From [Actinomadura] parvosata subsp. kistnae (GTDB taxonomy: Bacteria; Actinomycetota; Actinomycetes; Streptosporangiales; Streptosporangiaceae), in NCBI RefSeq assembly GCF_900323885.1, contig NZ_OOHJ01000023.1, positions 372,001 to 436,000 of the forward strand: 64,000 bases of DNA, written 5' to 3'. Shown here in pieces: positions 7,724-16,909 of this stretch. The notes under the pieces were generated by a model. That model was not told the origin of the DNA. It did not search any database and saw only the letters and a list, made by a program, of their open reading frames with translations. How positions within the stretch are numbered: position 1 is the stretch's first letter; every line of letters starts with the position of its first letter. The position numbers and the translations under genes were made by a program.

Positions 7724-10700
7724 TCAGGAGACCGGTTCGATCCACACGTTGCGGAAGCGGGGGTTCTCGCCGGGGTCGCCGTGATCCTGCAAGCGGATCG
7801 CGCCCGACGCCGCGCTCTCCGGGAGGTGGTCGCCGGTGCCGCCGTCGATGGGCACGTCGTCGTGCACCGTGACGCCGTTCCAGACGACCGTCACCCGCGC
7901 GTCGTCGGTCTTGACGCCCGCGCTGGTGTAGCGGGCCGCGCGGAAGGTGATGTCGTAGGTCTGCCACGTGCCGGACGCGGTGGCCATGTTGCGGTCGGGG
8001 GCGCGCTTGTTGTAGATGGCGCCCGCCTCGTTGGCGGCCGGGGTGGTGTCGCCGTACGACTCCAGCACCTGCACCTCGTAGCGTTCCTGGAGGAAGACGC
8101 CGCTGTTGCCGCGCTGCTGGCCGGTCACGTCCGGCGGGTAGTCCGGCTCGTACCACTCCACGTGCAGCTTGAAGTCGCCGAACGTGCGCCGGGTGCGGAT
8201 GTCGCCGCCGTACGCCTCGATGGAGCCGTTCGCGATCGGCCACGTGGCCGCCCCGCCCGACCGTTTCTCCCAGGCGGCGAGGCTGGAGCCGTCGAACAGG
8301 GTGATCCGCTCCGCCTTCGCCGCCGTGAGGTGGTCGAGGCTGAGCCCGCCCTTGTCGCCGGCGTCGTACCGGTAGGCGATCTTGTTGGCGCCGCGCTTGA
8401 GGTCGAGCGGCTCGGTCTGGACGGCCCAGTCGTCCCAGCCGCCGGTCGCGGCCAGCCGCACCTGCCGGACCTTCGCGCCGTTGACGTACACGCTCACCGA
8501 CGTGCCCTCGGGGGCCGCGTAGCGGAGCCCGACGTTGTGCCGGCCGGCGGTGTCGGCCCGGACGGTGAACGTCGTGCTCGCGCCCTGCGCCGTGTAGCCG
8601 CCGACAAAGCCCTTGCCGGTGTAGCCCTGGTGGTCCGTGCTCACCGCCGCGCCGCCGCGCAGCGCCGCCTGCTCCGCCTCCTGCACCGGGCGGGCGGACA
8701 CGGTGATCGCGTCCAGGTTGACGTTGCCCGCGTCGCCGCTGTCGTAGGTGTAGGCGATCGTGTTGGCGCCCGCCTTCAGGACGAGCGGCTCGATCCGGGT
8801 GGCCCACTGGTCCCACGTCTCCGTCGTGGCCAGCGGCACCTGCCGGACCTTGGCGCCGTTGACGTACACGCTCAGCGACTTCGTGCCGGGCGCCGGGTGC
8901 GGGCCGTTGGAGTAACGCAGGCCCACCTGGTACGTGCCGGCCTCCGGGACGCGCACGGCGAACCGCGTCGAGGCGCCCGCGCTCCAGTAGCCGTCGACGA
9001 AACCGCTGCCCGAGTAGCTGGCGTGGTCGGTGTTCAGCTTCGCGCCGCCGCTGGGCGACGCGCTCTCCGCCTCGTACGTGGTGTCCGCCACCGCCTGGCC
9101 GCCGGCCAGCGAGTTGAGCGTGTACCACGCCTCGGTGCTCCACAGCGGCTGCCCCGACGCCGAGCTGAACGGGCGCGGCGAGCGCAGGTGCACCACGCGC
9201 CCCGGCTTCAGCCCGTCGATGGCGAGCCGGACCTTCCTGCCGCCGGCGGTCAGCTTGGCGGCGGTGACGGTCAGCGGCTCCTCGTCCACCTTCGGGCCGC
9301 CGTAGGTGGAGGCCGCCACGTACCGCCACTGGACGGCCTGGTAGCGGGAGGCCAGCGAGGCGGCCGTCTCCGCCGACAGCGGCTGGGTGTACTCCAGCTC
9401 GAAGCCGCCCTCCACGGCGCGCATCTTGAGGATGTCGAACGCCTTGCCGTCGCCCGGCGTCAGCTTCTGCAGGCCGTAGGTGAGCTTGCCCGGCTGGCCC
9501 CAGTTCCCGCCGGCGCCCAGCCCGCCCGCGTAGATGGCGCCGTCGGGGCCGAGGCTGATCCGGTTGACCCCCGCCTCCAGCCCCTGCGTGAAGCGGAAGA
9601 CCGCACCCTGGTACTCGCCGCCGACCTTCTCCAGGTACGCGCGCTGGATCCCGCCGTACGTGACGTCGCCGAACAGCACCTGCCCCGCGAACCTGCCCCG
9701 CTTCAGCACCACCGGGTTGCTCGGCGAGTTGGCGATCTCGTTGTGCGGCAGCCACAGCACCGGCGCGCTCACCGGCTGCTCCTCGAACGGCCCGTCGGGG
9801 TTGGTGTAGTGGTTGAAGAAGCGGTCCTTCTTGATGTGGACGAGCTTCGAGGCCGGCAGCCAGCCGCCCTGGTTGTCGGTGACGAACAGCTCACCCTCGG
9901 GGCCCCAGCCGATGCCGTTCGGCGTGCGCAGGCCGCCGGCCAGGTACTCGACCTTGCCGGTGGCCTTGCTGACCTTGATGGTGGTGCCCCTGTCGCGCAC
10001 GGGCTGCGGGTCGGTGGTGGCGCCGCCGAAGTCGATGGCGACGGACAGGTTGATGTAGAAGTGGCCGTCCCGGTAGAGCATGCCGAACGCGAACTCGTGG
10101 AAGTTCCCCCCGAACGGCCAGGTCGCCACGGTACGGAGGTCGTCGGCCACCTCGTCCCCGTTGGTGTCGTTCAGCTCCACCAGGCGGGACTTCTCCGAGA
10201 CGTACAGCTTGCCGTCCACGTACTTGATGCCCATGGGCTCCTGCAGCCCGCTCGCGATCCGCTTGGTCGTCACCCGCTCCGGCGACGTCGCGCCCGTGAC
10301 GTTGCCGAGCAGGTAGACCTCGCCGAGCCGGTTCTCGGAGCCGCCCCACGTCGCGATCGCCAGCCGGCCGTCCGGCAGCCAGTCCATCGCGCTCACCTGC
10401 GGCTCGAACCCGGCCGGGCGCAGGTCGGTGAGTGTCAGGTCAGGATGTACGGACTGCAGCGGCAGCCCGTCGCCCGGCGAGTCGGCGCCGCTCTCGCACT
10501 CCTTGCGGCCGGGGGCGGTGACCCGCACCACGTCCGCGTCCGTGCTGAGCACCGAGGTCGGCACCAGGGCGAAGTCGGCGGCGCCGGGCGGCTTCCACTC
10601 CAGCTTGAGCTGCTGGCCGTACAGGTGCTCGAAGTGGTCGACGCGCAGCGCGTGGTAGCCCGGGGTGAGCGTGATCGTGCCGTCGATGGCGATCGGGCCG

Positions 10701-11065
10701 TGCCGGCCGTCGTTCGTGACCACGACGGTGTCGTCGATGCGCAGGCGGGAGCCGTCGTCGCTGGTGAGGCGGAACTCGTACGTGCCGGCCGCCGCGATGT
10801 TGATGTTGCCGACGACCTCGGTGACGAACATGTCGGTCAGGCCGAAGTCGGCGTCGGAGGTCCAGTCGATCGTGGGCATCAGCTTGTCCACGTTCGGGGT
10901 CTGGCCGGGCTTGAGCGTGCAGAGCTTGGACAGCTCCACCTGGACGTCGTACGTGCGCAGGGTGACGCCGGGCTCCTGCGGGGGGACCTCGGCGTGCGCG
11001 GGGGCGGGGACGACCAGGCAGGTGAGGAGGAGCGCTAAGAGGGATAACAGGGGGATTTTCCGCAT
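7724..11065 (-). CDS. Secreted multidomain protein: PA14, glucose/sorbosone dehydrogenase-like propeller, two CBMs, DUF1080
   Basis: A 1113-residue secreted protein. Residues 1-25 are a signal peptide. A PA14-like beta domain follows (about 30-165: AAAGTYEFRLTSDDGSRLRIDDTVV, HALRVDHFEH), then a glucose/sorbosone dehydrogenase-type beta-propeller (about 200-540: GLQEPMGIKYVDGKLYVSE, GLRTPNGIGWGPEGELFVTD). Two related CBM6/35-like modules occupy about 670-915, each with NGAKVRQV and GANTIAY/GANKIAY segments. The C-terminal 190 residues are DUF1080 (3-keto-disaccharide hydrolase-like: LFDGSSLAAWE, NSGVFLQERYEVQVLES). The architecture suggests oxidation and cleavage of a plant or cell-wall sugar outside the cell, which is inferred. 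Two TTA leucine codons lie in the signal peptide, so bldA-type control is possible. Confidence 0.85.
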   Translation of the reverse strand: MRKIPLLSLLALLLTCLVVPAPAHAEVPPQEPGVTLRTYDVQVELSKLCTLKPGQTPNVDKLMPTIDWTSDADFGLTDMFVTEVVGNINIAAAGTYEFRLTSDDGSRLRIDDTVVVTNDGRHGPIAIDGTITLTPGYHALRVDHFEHLYGQQLKLEWKPPGAADFALVPTSVLSTDADVVRVTAPGRKECESGADSPGDGLPLQSVHPDLTLTDLRPAGFEPQVSAMDWLPDGRLAIATWGGSENRLGEVYLLGNVTGATSPERVTTKRIASGLQEPMGIKYVDGKLYVSEKSRLVELNDTNGDEVADDLRTVATWPFGGNFHEFAFGMLYRDGHFYINLSVAIDFGGATTDPQPVRDRGTTIKVSKATGKVEYLAGGLRTPNGIGWGPEGELFVTDNQGGWLPASKLVHIKKDRFFNHYTNPDGPFEEQPVSAPVLWLPHNEIANSPSNPVVLKRGRFAGQVLFGDVTYGGIQRAYLEKVGGEYQGAVFRFTQGLEAGVNRISLGPDGAIYAGGLGAGGNWGQPGKLTYGLQKLTPGDGKAFDILKMRAVEGGFELEYTQPLSAETAASLASRYQAVQWRYVAASTYGGPKVDEEPLTVTAAKLTAGGRKVRLAIDGLKPGRVVHLRSPRPFSSASGQPLWSTEAWYTLNSLAGGQAVADTTYEAESASPSGGAKLNTDHASYSGSGFVDGYWSAGASTRFAVRVPEAGTYQVGLRYSNGPHPAPGTKSLSVYVNGAKVRQVPLATTETWDQWATRIEPLVLKAGANTIAYTYDSGDAGNVNLDAITVSARPVQEAEQAALRGGAAVSTDHQGYTGKGFVGGYTAQGASTTFTVRADTAGRHNVGLRYAAPEGTSVSVYVNGAKVRQVRLAATGGWDDWAVQTEPLDLKRGANKIAYRYDAGDKGGLSLDHLTAAKAERITLFDGSSLAAWEKRSGGAATWPIANGSIEAYGGDIRTRRTFGDFKLHVEWYEPDYPPDVTGQQRGNSGVFLQERYEVQVLESYGDTTPAANEAGAIYNKRAPDRNMATASGTWQTYDITFRAARYTSAGVKTDDARVTVVWNGVTVHDDVPIDGGTGDHLPESAASGAIRLQDHGDPGENPRFRNVWIEPVS

Positions 11066-11159
11066 GACCTATCCCATCTCGGAGGGGGGTGCCGCGTTTG
11101 CCGGCGCGGGCGGCCGTGTCGGCGGATGCTGGGGGGTCATCCGCTGGGAGGTGAAGGGA

Positions 11160-11182
11160 ATTACGCTGCTCTGCGCCGTAAT
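11160..11182. promoter_or_regulatory. Dyad upstream of the large secreted protein
   Basis: ATTACG (11160-11165) and CGTAAT (11177-11182) form a 6-bp inverted repeat about 100 bases upstream of the 11065 start, within the 240-base gap. It is weak and serves only as a candidate operator; nothing else is seen in the gap. Confidence 0.25.
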
Positions 11183-11305
11183 ATAAGACGAGATCTTCGC
11201 CTTGCCCATAGGCTTCCGCCGAAAATCGATGAAAGTCGTGATATGTCGGGGCGGAAGGGGCGCGCGGGCGCGCGCAGGGGTGCGGGGGCGGGCGGCCTAC
11301 GCAGG

Positions 11306-12307
11306 CTAAGAGGCGGGTGCTGAGCGGGCGGCGGCCGCGACTTCCGTGGCCTTGCGGACGAAGCAGGCGACGGCTCCCGAACGGGCCTCCTGCGGCCAGG
11401 CGACCGACAGCGTGACCGGCTCCAGGTCCTCCACGGCCCGGTAGGCGATCTCGGGCCGCGGGTAGCGGCGCGCGATCGAGGCGGGCAGGAACCAGACGAT
11501 CGAGCCCAGCTCCACCAGCTCGAAGATCTGCGTGATGTCCAGGGCGCCCTGCCGGGAGGTGGTGACGCGCTCGCGCCGGGCCGCGTCCTGACCGGGGACG
11601 GTGGCGGCGGCGACCGCGCCCGTGCCGGCGCCCAAGCCGGCGCCCGCGCCGGTGTCCGAGTCGAGCCCGGCGCCCGAGCCGGCGTGCGGGGACGGGAGCC
11701 CCGACTGCTCGACGAGCGCGCCGCTGGGCAGCCGGCGGCCGGCGAAGTCGGACAGCCGCAGGCTGGGGCGGGCGGCGAGCGGGTCGCCGGCCGCGAGCGC
11801 GACGAGGCGGGGCTCGGTCAGCAGCGGCTCGTGGTCCAGGCCGCGGTCGTCGAACGGGCCGCTCACGAGCGCGACGTCGGCCCGCCCGTCGCGCAGCGCC
11901 GGAGCCTGCTCGCCCCGCGCCCCGTGCACCAGCTCCACCACGGGCGCGATGTCCTCGCTGTGGTAGGCGGACAGGATGCGGGGCAGCAGCCCGGCGTCGT
12001 GGTCGGCCTTGAGCGCGAGCCGAAGGCGAGGCTCGGGCCGGCCCGCGTGCCGGGCGCGCCGGACGGCGGCGTCGATCGTGTCGAGGGCGATGCGGGCGTC
12101 GCGCAGGAAGACCTCTCCCGCCGGGGTGAGCGTGACGTGACGGGTGGTGCGTTCCAGCAGCCGCACGCCGACGCGGCGCTCCAGCCGGCCGATCGCGCGC
12201 GACAGCGGGGGCTGCGCCATGCCCAGCCGCTCGGCCGCCCGCCCGAAGTGCAGCTCCTCCGCGACCGCCACGAAGTATCTGAGCTGCCGCACCTCCAGAT
12301 CATTCAT
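11306..12307 (-). CDS. LysR-family transcriptional regulator
   Basis: A 333-residue LysR regulator. Residues 1-60 are the HTH (LEVRQLRYFVAVAEELHFGRAAERLGMAQPPLSRAIGRLERRVG), followed by the coinducer-binding domain. At about 205-245 the binding domain is interrupted by a low-complexity Gly/Ala/Asp stretch (GAGLDSDTGAGAGLGAG), making it about 35 residues longer than usual. It is divergent from a drug-efflux-like MFS gene that is frameshifted, the natural regulatory partner. The effector is unknown. Confidence 0.88.
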   Translation of the reverse strand: MNDLEVRQLRYFVAVAEELHFGRAAERLGMAQPPLSRAIGRLERRVGVRLLERTTRHVTLTPAGEVFLRDARIALDTIDAAVRRARHAGRPEPRLRLALKADHDAGLLPRILSAYHSEDIAPVVELVHGARGEQAPALRDGRADVALVSGPFDDRGLDHEPLLTEPRLVALAAGDPLAARPSLRLSDFAGRRLPSGALVEQSGLPSPHAGSGAGLDSDTGAGAGLGAGTGAVAAATVPGQDAARRERVTTSRQGALDITQIFELVELGSIVWFLPASIARRYPRPEIAYRAVEDLEPVTLSVAWPQEARSGAVACFVRKATEVAAAARSAPAS

Positions 12308-12462
12308 CTCCGCAAGGCTATCAATACTGATCCGATCGATCCTTCAGGTCCTCCCCGGTGAGCGGTTGACTGGACCCCGCGGCCCCATCGCCGGGCCGCC
12401 GACCCCCGTGATCCCGCACCGGGGTCCTTCCTGTCTTGAATCCGTCCGTCATGGAGACATTC

Positions 12463-12540
12463 ATGATCGTCAATATCGTGCCCGCCTGCCCGGGCGCCCC
12501 CGTACGCACCCCTCAGTCCGGCGGGCGGGAGGGCAGGTGA
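12463..12540 (+). CDS. Putative 25-codon leader peptide upstream of the MFS gene
   Basis: A short frame (MIVNIVPACPGAP then basic residues) starts at 12463 with GGAG 6 bases upstream; an in-frame ATG also lies at 12451. Its TGA (12538-12540) overlaps the GTG start of the MFS gene (12537-12539), so termination could feed the downstream start. Expression is not proven; it could be only the 5' leader of the MFS gene. Confidence 0.35.
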   Translation: MIVNIVPACPGAPVRTPQSGGREGR

Positions 12541-13762
12541 AGACCGACCTCAGCCGGGGCTGGCGCACGCACGCGGCGGTCCTCGCGTTCGGGACGTTCG
12601 CCGTCGGTACGGACGGCTTCGTCGTCGCCGGCATCCTGCCCGAGATCGCCCGGTCCCTCGACGTCAGCGTGGCCGCGGCGGGCCAGCTCGTCACCGTCTT
12701 TTCCATCGCCTACGCCGTGCTGGCCCCGGTGCTCGCCACCCTGACCGCCGGCTGGTCGCGGCGCGTCGTGCTGCCCGCCGGGCTGGCGCTGTTCGCCGTG
12801 GGCAACGTGATCACGGCGCTGGCGCCCTCGTACGCGCTGGTGCTGGTGTCGCGGGCGGTCGCCGCGGGCGGGGCGTCGCTCTACGCGGCGACGGCCAGCG
12901 CCACGGCGGCGGCGATCGCCGGGGACGAGCGCCGCGGCCGGGCCATCGCGATCGTCATGCTCGGCCTCACGTCGTCGCTCGCGCTGGGCGCCCCGCTCGG
13001 TACGGCGGTGGGGCGGCGCTCGGCTGGCGGGCCACGATGTGGCTGGTCACGGCCCTGGCCCTGGTCGTGGTGCCGATCATCGCGGTCCGCCTGCCCGACG
13101 TGGGCGGCGGCCCGGCCGGCGGCTGGCGGCAGCGGCTCGCCCCGCTCGCCGACCGGCGGGTGCTCGGCGTGCTCGCCACCACGGTCGTCGCGTTCACCGG
13201 CATCTACGTGCCGTACACGTACCTGAGCGCCGTGTACGAGCCCGCCACCGGCGGCCAGGGCAGCCGCGTGGCGGTGCTGCTGCTGGTGTTCGGGGTGGCC
13301 GGCACCGTGGGGAACCTGCTGGCGGGGCACTTCACCGACCGCACCGGCCCGCGCCGCGTCGTGATCACCGGCACGCTGCTCCTCACCCTCGTCTTCCTGC
13401 TGGTGCCGGCGCTGCGCGGCTCGTACGCGACGGCGGTGGCGGCCATCGCGGTCGGCGGTGTGTTCTCCTTCACCGTCACCACGCCGCAGCAGCACCTGAT
13501 CATGAGCTACGCCCCGCCGGGCACGCAGCCCATGGCCGCCTCCCTGAACCAGTCCGCCCTCTACCTGGCGGTCTCGCTGTCGGGCGCGGCCGGCGGGCTC
13601 GCCCTCGACGCCGGCGGAGCCACGCTCCTCCCGCCCCTTGCGGCCGTGTTCGTCGCCGCCGCGGCCGTCCTCACGTGGCTGTTCGGCCGGGCGGACGCAC
13701 GGAGGCACGACCGGGCGGACGCCCGGAGGGACGGCCGGGTGACCTCGGAGCCGCGAGGGTGA
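12537..13762 (+). pseudogene. MFS transporter interrupted by a frameshift
   Basis: Two adjacent frames together make one 12-TM major facilitator of about 408 residues (drug/arabinose-efflux type). The first part (12537-about 13012) has AVGTDGFVVAGILPEIARSLDVSVAAAGQLVTVFSIAYAV and LAPVLATLTAGWSRR. The reading then leaves the family and continues one frame back from about 13015 as ALGWRATMWLVTALALVVVPII through GLALDAGG. The break is at GTGGGGCGGCGC (13009-13020) and equals loss of one base. The GTG start follows GGCGGGAGGG. It is divergent from the LysR regulator. It may be a real pseudogene or a sequencing error. Confidence 0.75.
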
Positions 13763-13892
13763 CCTCCGCCGTCGCCTCCGCCGGCAGCGGACGATGAGGC
13801 GGCCGGGCTAGGGACATCCCCGGCCCACCACCTGAGGCGCCGCCCGCGCCCGGGGGTCTACGGTGCGGGGACCCGTACAGGCAGGGGAGCGC

Positions 13893-15947
13893 ATGGGCCG
13901 GATCAGGCTGTCCACGATCGTCTTCGGCGCGCTCGCCCTGGCCGCCTCGATCATCGCGGCGGTCCTGATCGTCCCGCTGCTGCGTCAGGCGGAGGTCGGC
14001 GACATCGATCCGCTCGGCGCGACGATCGGGCTGGTGTCGCTGGCGGTGAGCGTCCCGTCCCTGTGGCTGACCTGGCGCGGCCTGCGCCTGCAACGGGAGG
14101 AGGAGGCGGGCGCGGTCGCGGACCGGCTGGCGGGCATGGTGATGACGGCCGAGTCCAGGACGTGGAGCCAGCTGCTCGGGGCGGACGAGAGCGCGATGGA
14201 CGTCGCGTTCGAGCTGCGGGAGGCGCCCGCGCGCAACGCCCAGGGCGCCGGCCGCACAGGCACGCTGGACGGGGTGATGGACTACTTCCGGGGCCTGCGC
14301 CCCCGGCGGCTGATCATCACCGGCGCCGCCGGCTCGGGCAAGACGGTGCTGGCGGTGAAGCTGATGATCGCCATGCTCAGGGAGCGCCGCCCGGGCGAGG
14401 CGGTGCCCGTACGGCTGTCCGCCGCCTCCTGGGACCCCCGGATGAGCACGGACGACTTCCTGACCGCCCACCTCGTCGGGAACTTCCACCTGTCCCGCCC
14501 CGCCGCCGCCAAGGTCGTCGAGCGCCGACTGGTCGTGCCGGTGATCGACGGCCTGGACGAGATGGACCGGAGCCCGTCCCCCGAGTACGCCTCCCGCGCC
14601 GGCCACGCCATCCGCGCACTGAACGACTACCGCTACGCCGACACGAAGGCCGACGTCGTCGTGACCTGCCGCTCCGGCCACTACGAGGCGCTGGCGGCGC
14701 GCGACGTGCGGCTCAGGGACGCGGCCCGGGTGGAGCTGCGCCCGCTGCGACCGGCGGACATCGCCGCGTTCCTGCACGACCGGGCGGACGATCCCGGCCG
14801 CTGGCGTCCCGTCCTGGACGCCGTGCGCGCCGCGCCCGCCGGCGTCCTGGCGTGCGGCCTGCGCACGCCGTGGCGGCTCACCGCGGCCGCGGTCGTGTAC
14901 GAGCAGCGCGACCCGCGCGGCGCCTACGCCCGCGACCCCGCCGAACTGCTCGGCCCCGGACTCGCGACGGAGGAGGCGATCCGCGCGCACCTGGTCGGCT
15001 GGTTCGTGCACGCGGCCGTGCGCTCGCATCCCGGGCATCCCGGGTACACGGTGCGCAACGTCCAAAGGTGGCTCTCGGCCCTGGCCGGTCACCTGGACGA
15101 GGCCGGGGGAGCGGCGAAGTCGGACCTCGTCCTGCACGAGCTGTGGCCGCTGGCGGGACCGCGCAGCGCGCGGATCGCCGGCACGGCCATCGCGGCCACG
15201 ATCGCGCTGGCCGTGGTCGTGGCGTCGCTGGCCTGGATGCCGGAGGGCTTTCCGTTCGCGGCCGTGCTGGCGGCGGTGATCCCCTTGATCACCTCCAGCT
15301 GGAGCGCGACCCAGGACGCCCCGAGCTGGGTCGACGTGGCGCGGCTGCGCACGGCGCGAGGGCGGCGCGAGTTCGCCAAGGGGCTGCTCGCCGGCCTGCT
15401 GCTCGCGTTGTTCGGGCAGTCGGTGAACGCCGTCGTCCACGCCTTCTGGCGGCACCCCGACCTGGCCCTGCTGGAGGGGTGGCTGCTCTTCGGGATCCCC
15501 CTGGGCCTGGTGCTGGGGCTCATGTCCGTCGGGACGGAGCAGGCGCCGGAGCCGCGCGGCATCGTCCGCTCTGACCTCGTGATCGCCCCCGCGGGCATGC
15601 TCACCATCGGGCTCTGCGCCTTCCTGCTCTTCCTCGGATCGGGCCTGGACGGGAGCACCAGTTTCGCGTTCGCGTTCCTGACCGTGTCGTCCGTGTCGTT
15701 CGTCGCCACCGCCACCGGCGCGCCCGTCGGCGTCGTCGGGCTGCGTTACCTGGGGCTGCTCGCCGCCACCCGGCGCTGGAACAGGCGGTGGCTGCCGTGG
15801 CGGCTCGGCCGGTTCCTGGCGTGGTGCTGCGGCGCCGGGCTGATGCGGCAGGCGGGCGTCTCCTACCAGTTCCGCCACCGCGAGCTTCAGGACCACCTGG
15901 CGGACGCCGGGCCTACGGCGCGGGAGCGGCCCAGTCCCAGCCGGTGA
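13893..15947 (+). CDS. Membrane-anchored NACHT-type NTPase
   Basis: A 684-residue protein. Two N-terminal helices (about 7-30 and 41-60) precede a NACHT-like P-loop domain: Walker A GAAGSGKT at 144-151, Walker B VVPVIDGLDEMD at about 215-226 and a sensor-like VVVTCRSGHYE. After a helical segment come several transmembrane helices (about 430-600). The end, GVSYQFRHRELQDHL, is a signature I associate with actinomycete NACHT NTPases. Such STAND ATPases act as signalling switches and some as phage-defence sensors, but no effector domain is recognised here. The ATG at 13893 follows AGGGGAG. Its last 35 bases overlap the convergent LysR gene. Confidence 0.8.
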   Translation: MGRIRLSTIVFGALALAASIIAAVLIVPLLRQAEVGDIDPLGATIGLVSLAVSVPSLWLTWRGLRLQREEEAGAVADRLAGMVMTAESRTWSQLLGADESAMDVAFELREAPARNAQGAGRTGTLDGVMDYFRGLRPRRLIITGAAGSGKTVLAVKLMIAMLRERRPGEAVPVRLSAASWDPRMSTDDFLTAHLVGNFHLSRPAAAKVVERRLVVPVIDGLDEMDRSPSPEYASRAGHAIRALNDYRYADTKADVVVTCRSGHYEALAARDVRLRDAARVELRPLRPADIAAFLHDRADDPGRWRPVLDAVRAAPAGVLACGLRTPWRLTAAAVVYEQRDPRGAYARDPAELLGPGLATEEAIRAHLVGWFVHAAVRSHPGHPGYTVRNVQRWLSALAGHLDEAGGAAKSDLVLHELWPLAGPRSARIAGTAIAATIALAVVVASLAWMPEGFPFAAVLAAVIPLITSSWSATQDAPSWVDVARLRTARGRREFAKGLLAGLLLALFGQSVNAVVHAFWRHPDLALLEGWLLFGIPLGLVLGLMSVGTEQAPEPRGIVRSDLVIAPAGMLTIGLCAFLLFLGSGLDGSTSFAFAFLTVSSVSFVATATGAPVGVVGLRYLGLLAATRRWNRRWLPWRLGRFLAWCCGAGLMRQAGVSYQFRHRELQDHLADAGPTARERPSPSR

Positions 15948-16800
15948 TGGTGGCGCGCATCAGCCGGGCCGCCGTGGACAGGTGGCTGTCGGCCCCCCAG
16001 TACAGGGTCACCGTGCGGCGGCAGCCGGGATCGTCGACGGGGATCCAGACGCCGGCGGTCTGCGCGGCACTGTGGCGGGCGAACCCGGGCACCAGGCCGA
16101 CCCCGAGCCCCGCGCTGATCAGCTGCGCGATCGCGCTGGGCTCGTCGCTCTCGCACACGATCCGCGGCGTGAGCCCGCGCGCGGCGAAGAGGCGGTCGAG
16201 CAGCCGCCGGATCCAGTGCCCTTTGCGGGCGGTGATGAACGGCTCGCCGGCCAGCTCGTCGACGCTCACGGACGCCCGGCCCGCCAGCCGGTGATCGCGC
16301 GGCGTGCCCACCCCCACGGGATCCTCGAACAGCCGCACCGACTCCAGGCCCTCCACGGGGATCGGCTGCGAGGCCACGCACAGGTCGACGTCCTGGGCGC
16401 GCAGGCGGCGCGCCATGTCCTCGGCCGGGGTCCAGTGCAGGCCGACCTCGATGCTGGGGTGCGCGCGCTTGAAGGCCGCCAGCGGCCCCGTGAGCGTGAG
16501 GAACGTCTCCGACGCCAGCCGCACCCCGCCCACCCCCTCGCTGACGGCCTCCGCCACCGCCCTCCGCCCGGCGTCGAGCTCGCCGAGCGAACGCTCGACG
16601 TAGTCGCGGAAGAGCCGGCCCGTCTCGTTCAGCCGGAGCCGGCCCGCCCGCTCGAACAGCGGCGCGCCCAGCTCGCTCTCCAACCGGCTGATGGTGCGGC
16701 TCAGCGACGGCTGGGCGACGCGCAGCTCGTCGGCGGCGCGGCTCAGGTGCTCAAGCCGCGCGACGACCACGAACTGCCGGAGCGTGTTCAGGTCCATCAT
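15913..16800 (-). CDS. LysR-family transcriptional regulator
   Basis: A 295-residue standard LysR protein: HTH in the first 60 residues (LNTLRQFVVVARLEHLSRAADELRVAQPSLSRTISRLESELGAPLF), then a periplasmic-binding-type effector domain (GVGLVPGFARHSA near the end). Start 16800 or the next Met codon, 16797. It converges on the NTPase gene with a 35-base overlap and is divergent from the small membrane protein/multicopper oxidase pair, which it may control from the 109-base gap. The effector is unknown. Confidence 0.88.
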   Translation of the reverse strand: MMDLNTLRQFVVVARLEHLSRAADELRVAQPSLSRTISRLESELGAPLFERAGRLRLNETGRLFRDYVERSLGELDAGRRAVAEAVSEGVGGVRLASETFLTLTGPLAAFKRAHPSIEVGLHWTPAEDMARRLRAQDVDLCVASQPIPVEGLESVRLFEDPVGVGTPRDHRLAGRASVSVDELAGEPFITARKGHWIRRLLDRLFAARGLTPRIVCESDEPSAIAQLISAGLGVGLVPGFARHSAAQTAGVWIPVDDPGCRRTVTLYWGADSHLSTAARLMRATITGWDWAAPAP

Positions 16801-16909
16801 GCCTCCCGCGACATAACGTCATAGCGATATTGATCTTAGACAGGATAACTCCGGGATCATATCGTCGAGCGTGCTCGACAAGCGAGACCAGAGTTTGAGG
16901 AGGCTCCTG

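Noticed and set aside
7379..11038. A 1219-codon open frame on the plus strand opposite the large secreted protein
   Set aside because: It is antisense to a protein with clear domains and a signal peptide; its own sequence is Arg/Ala/Val-rich low-complexity with no recognisable domain. Long antisense frames are normal in DNA of this composition.
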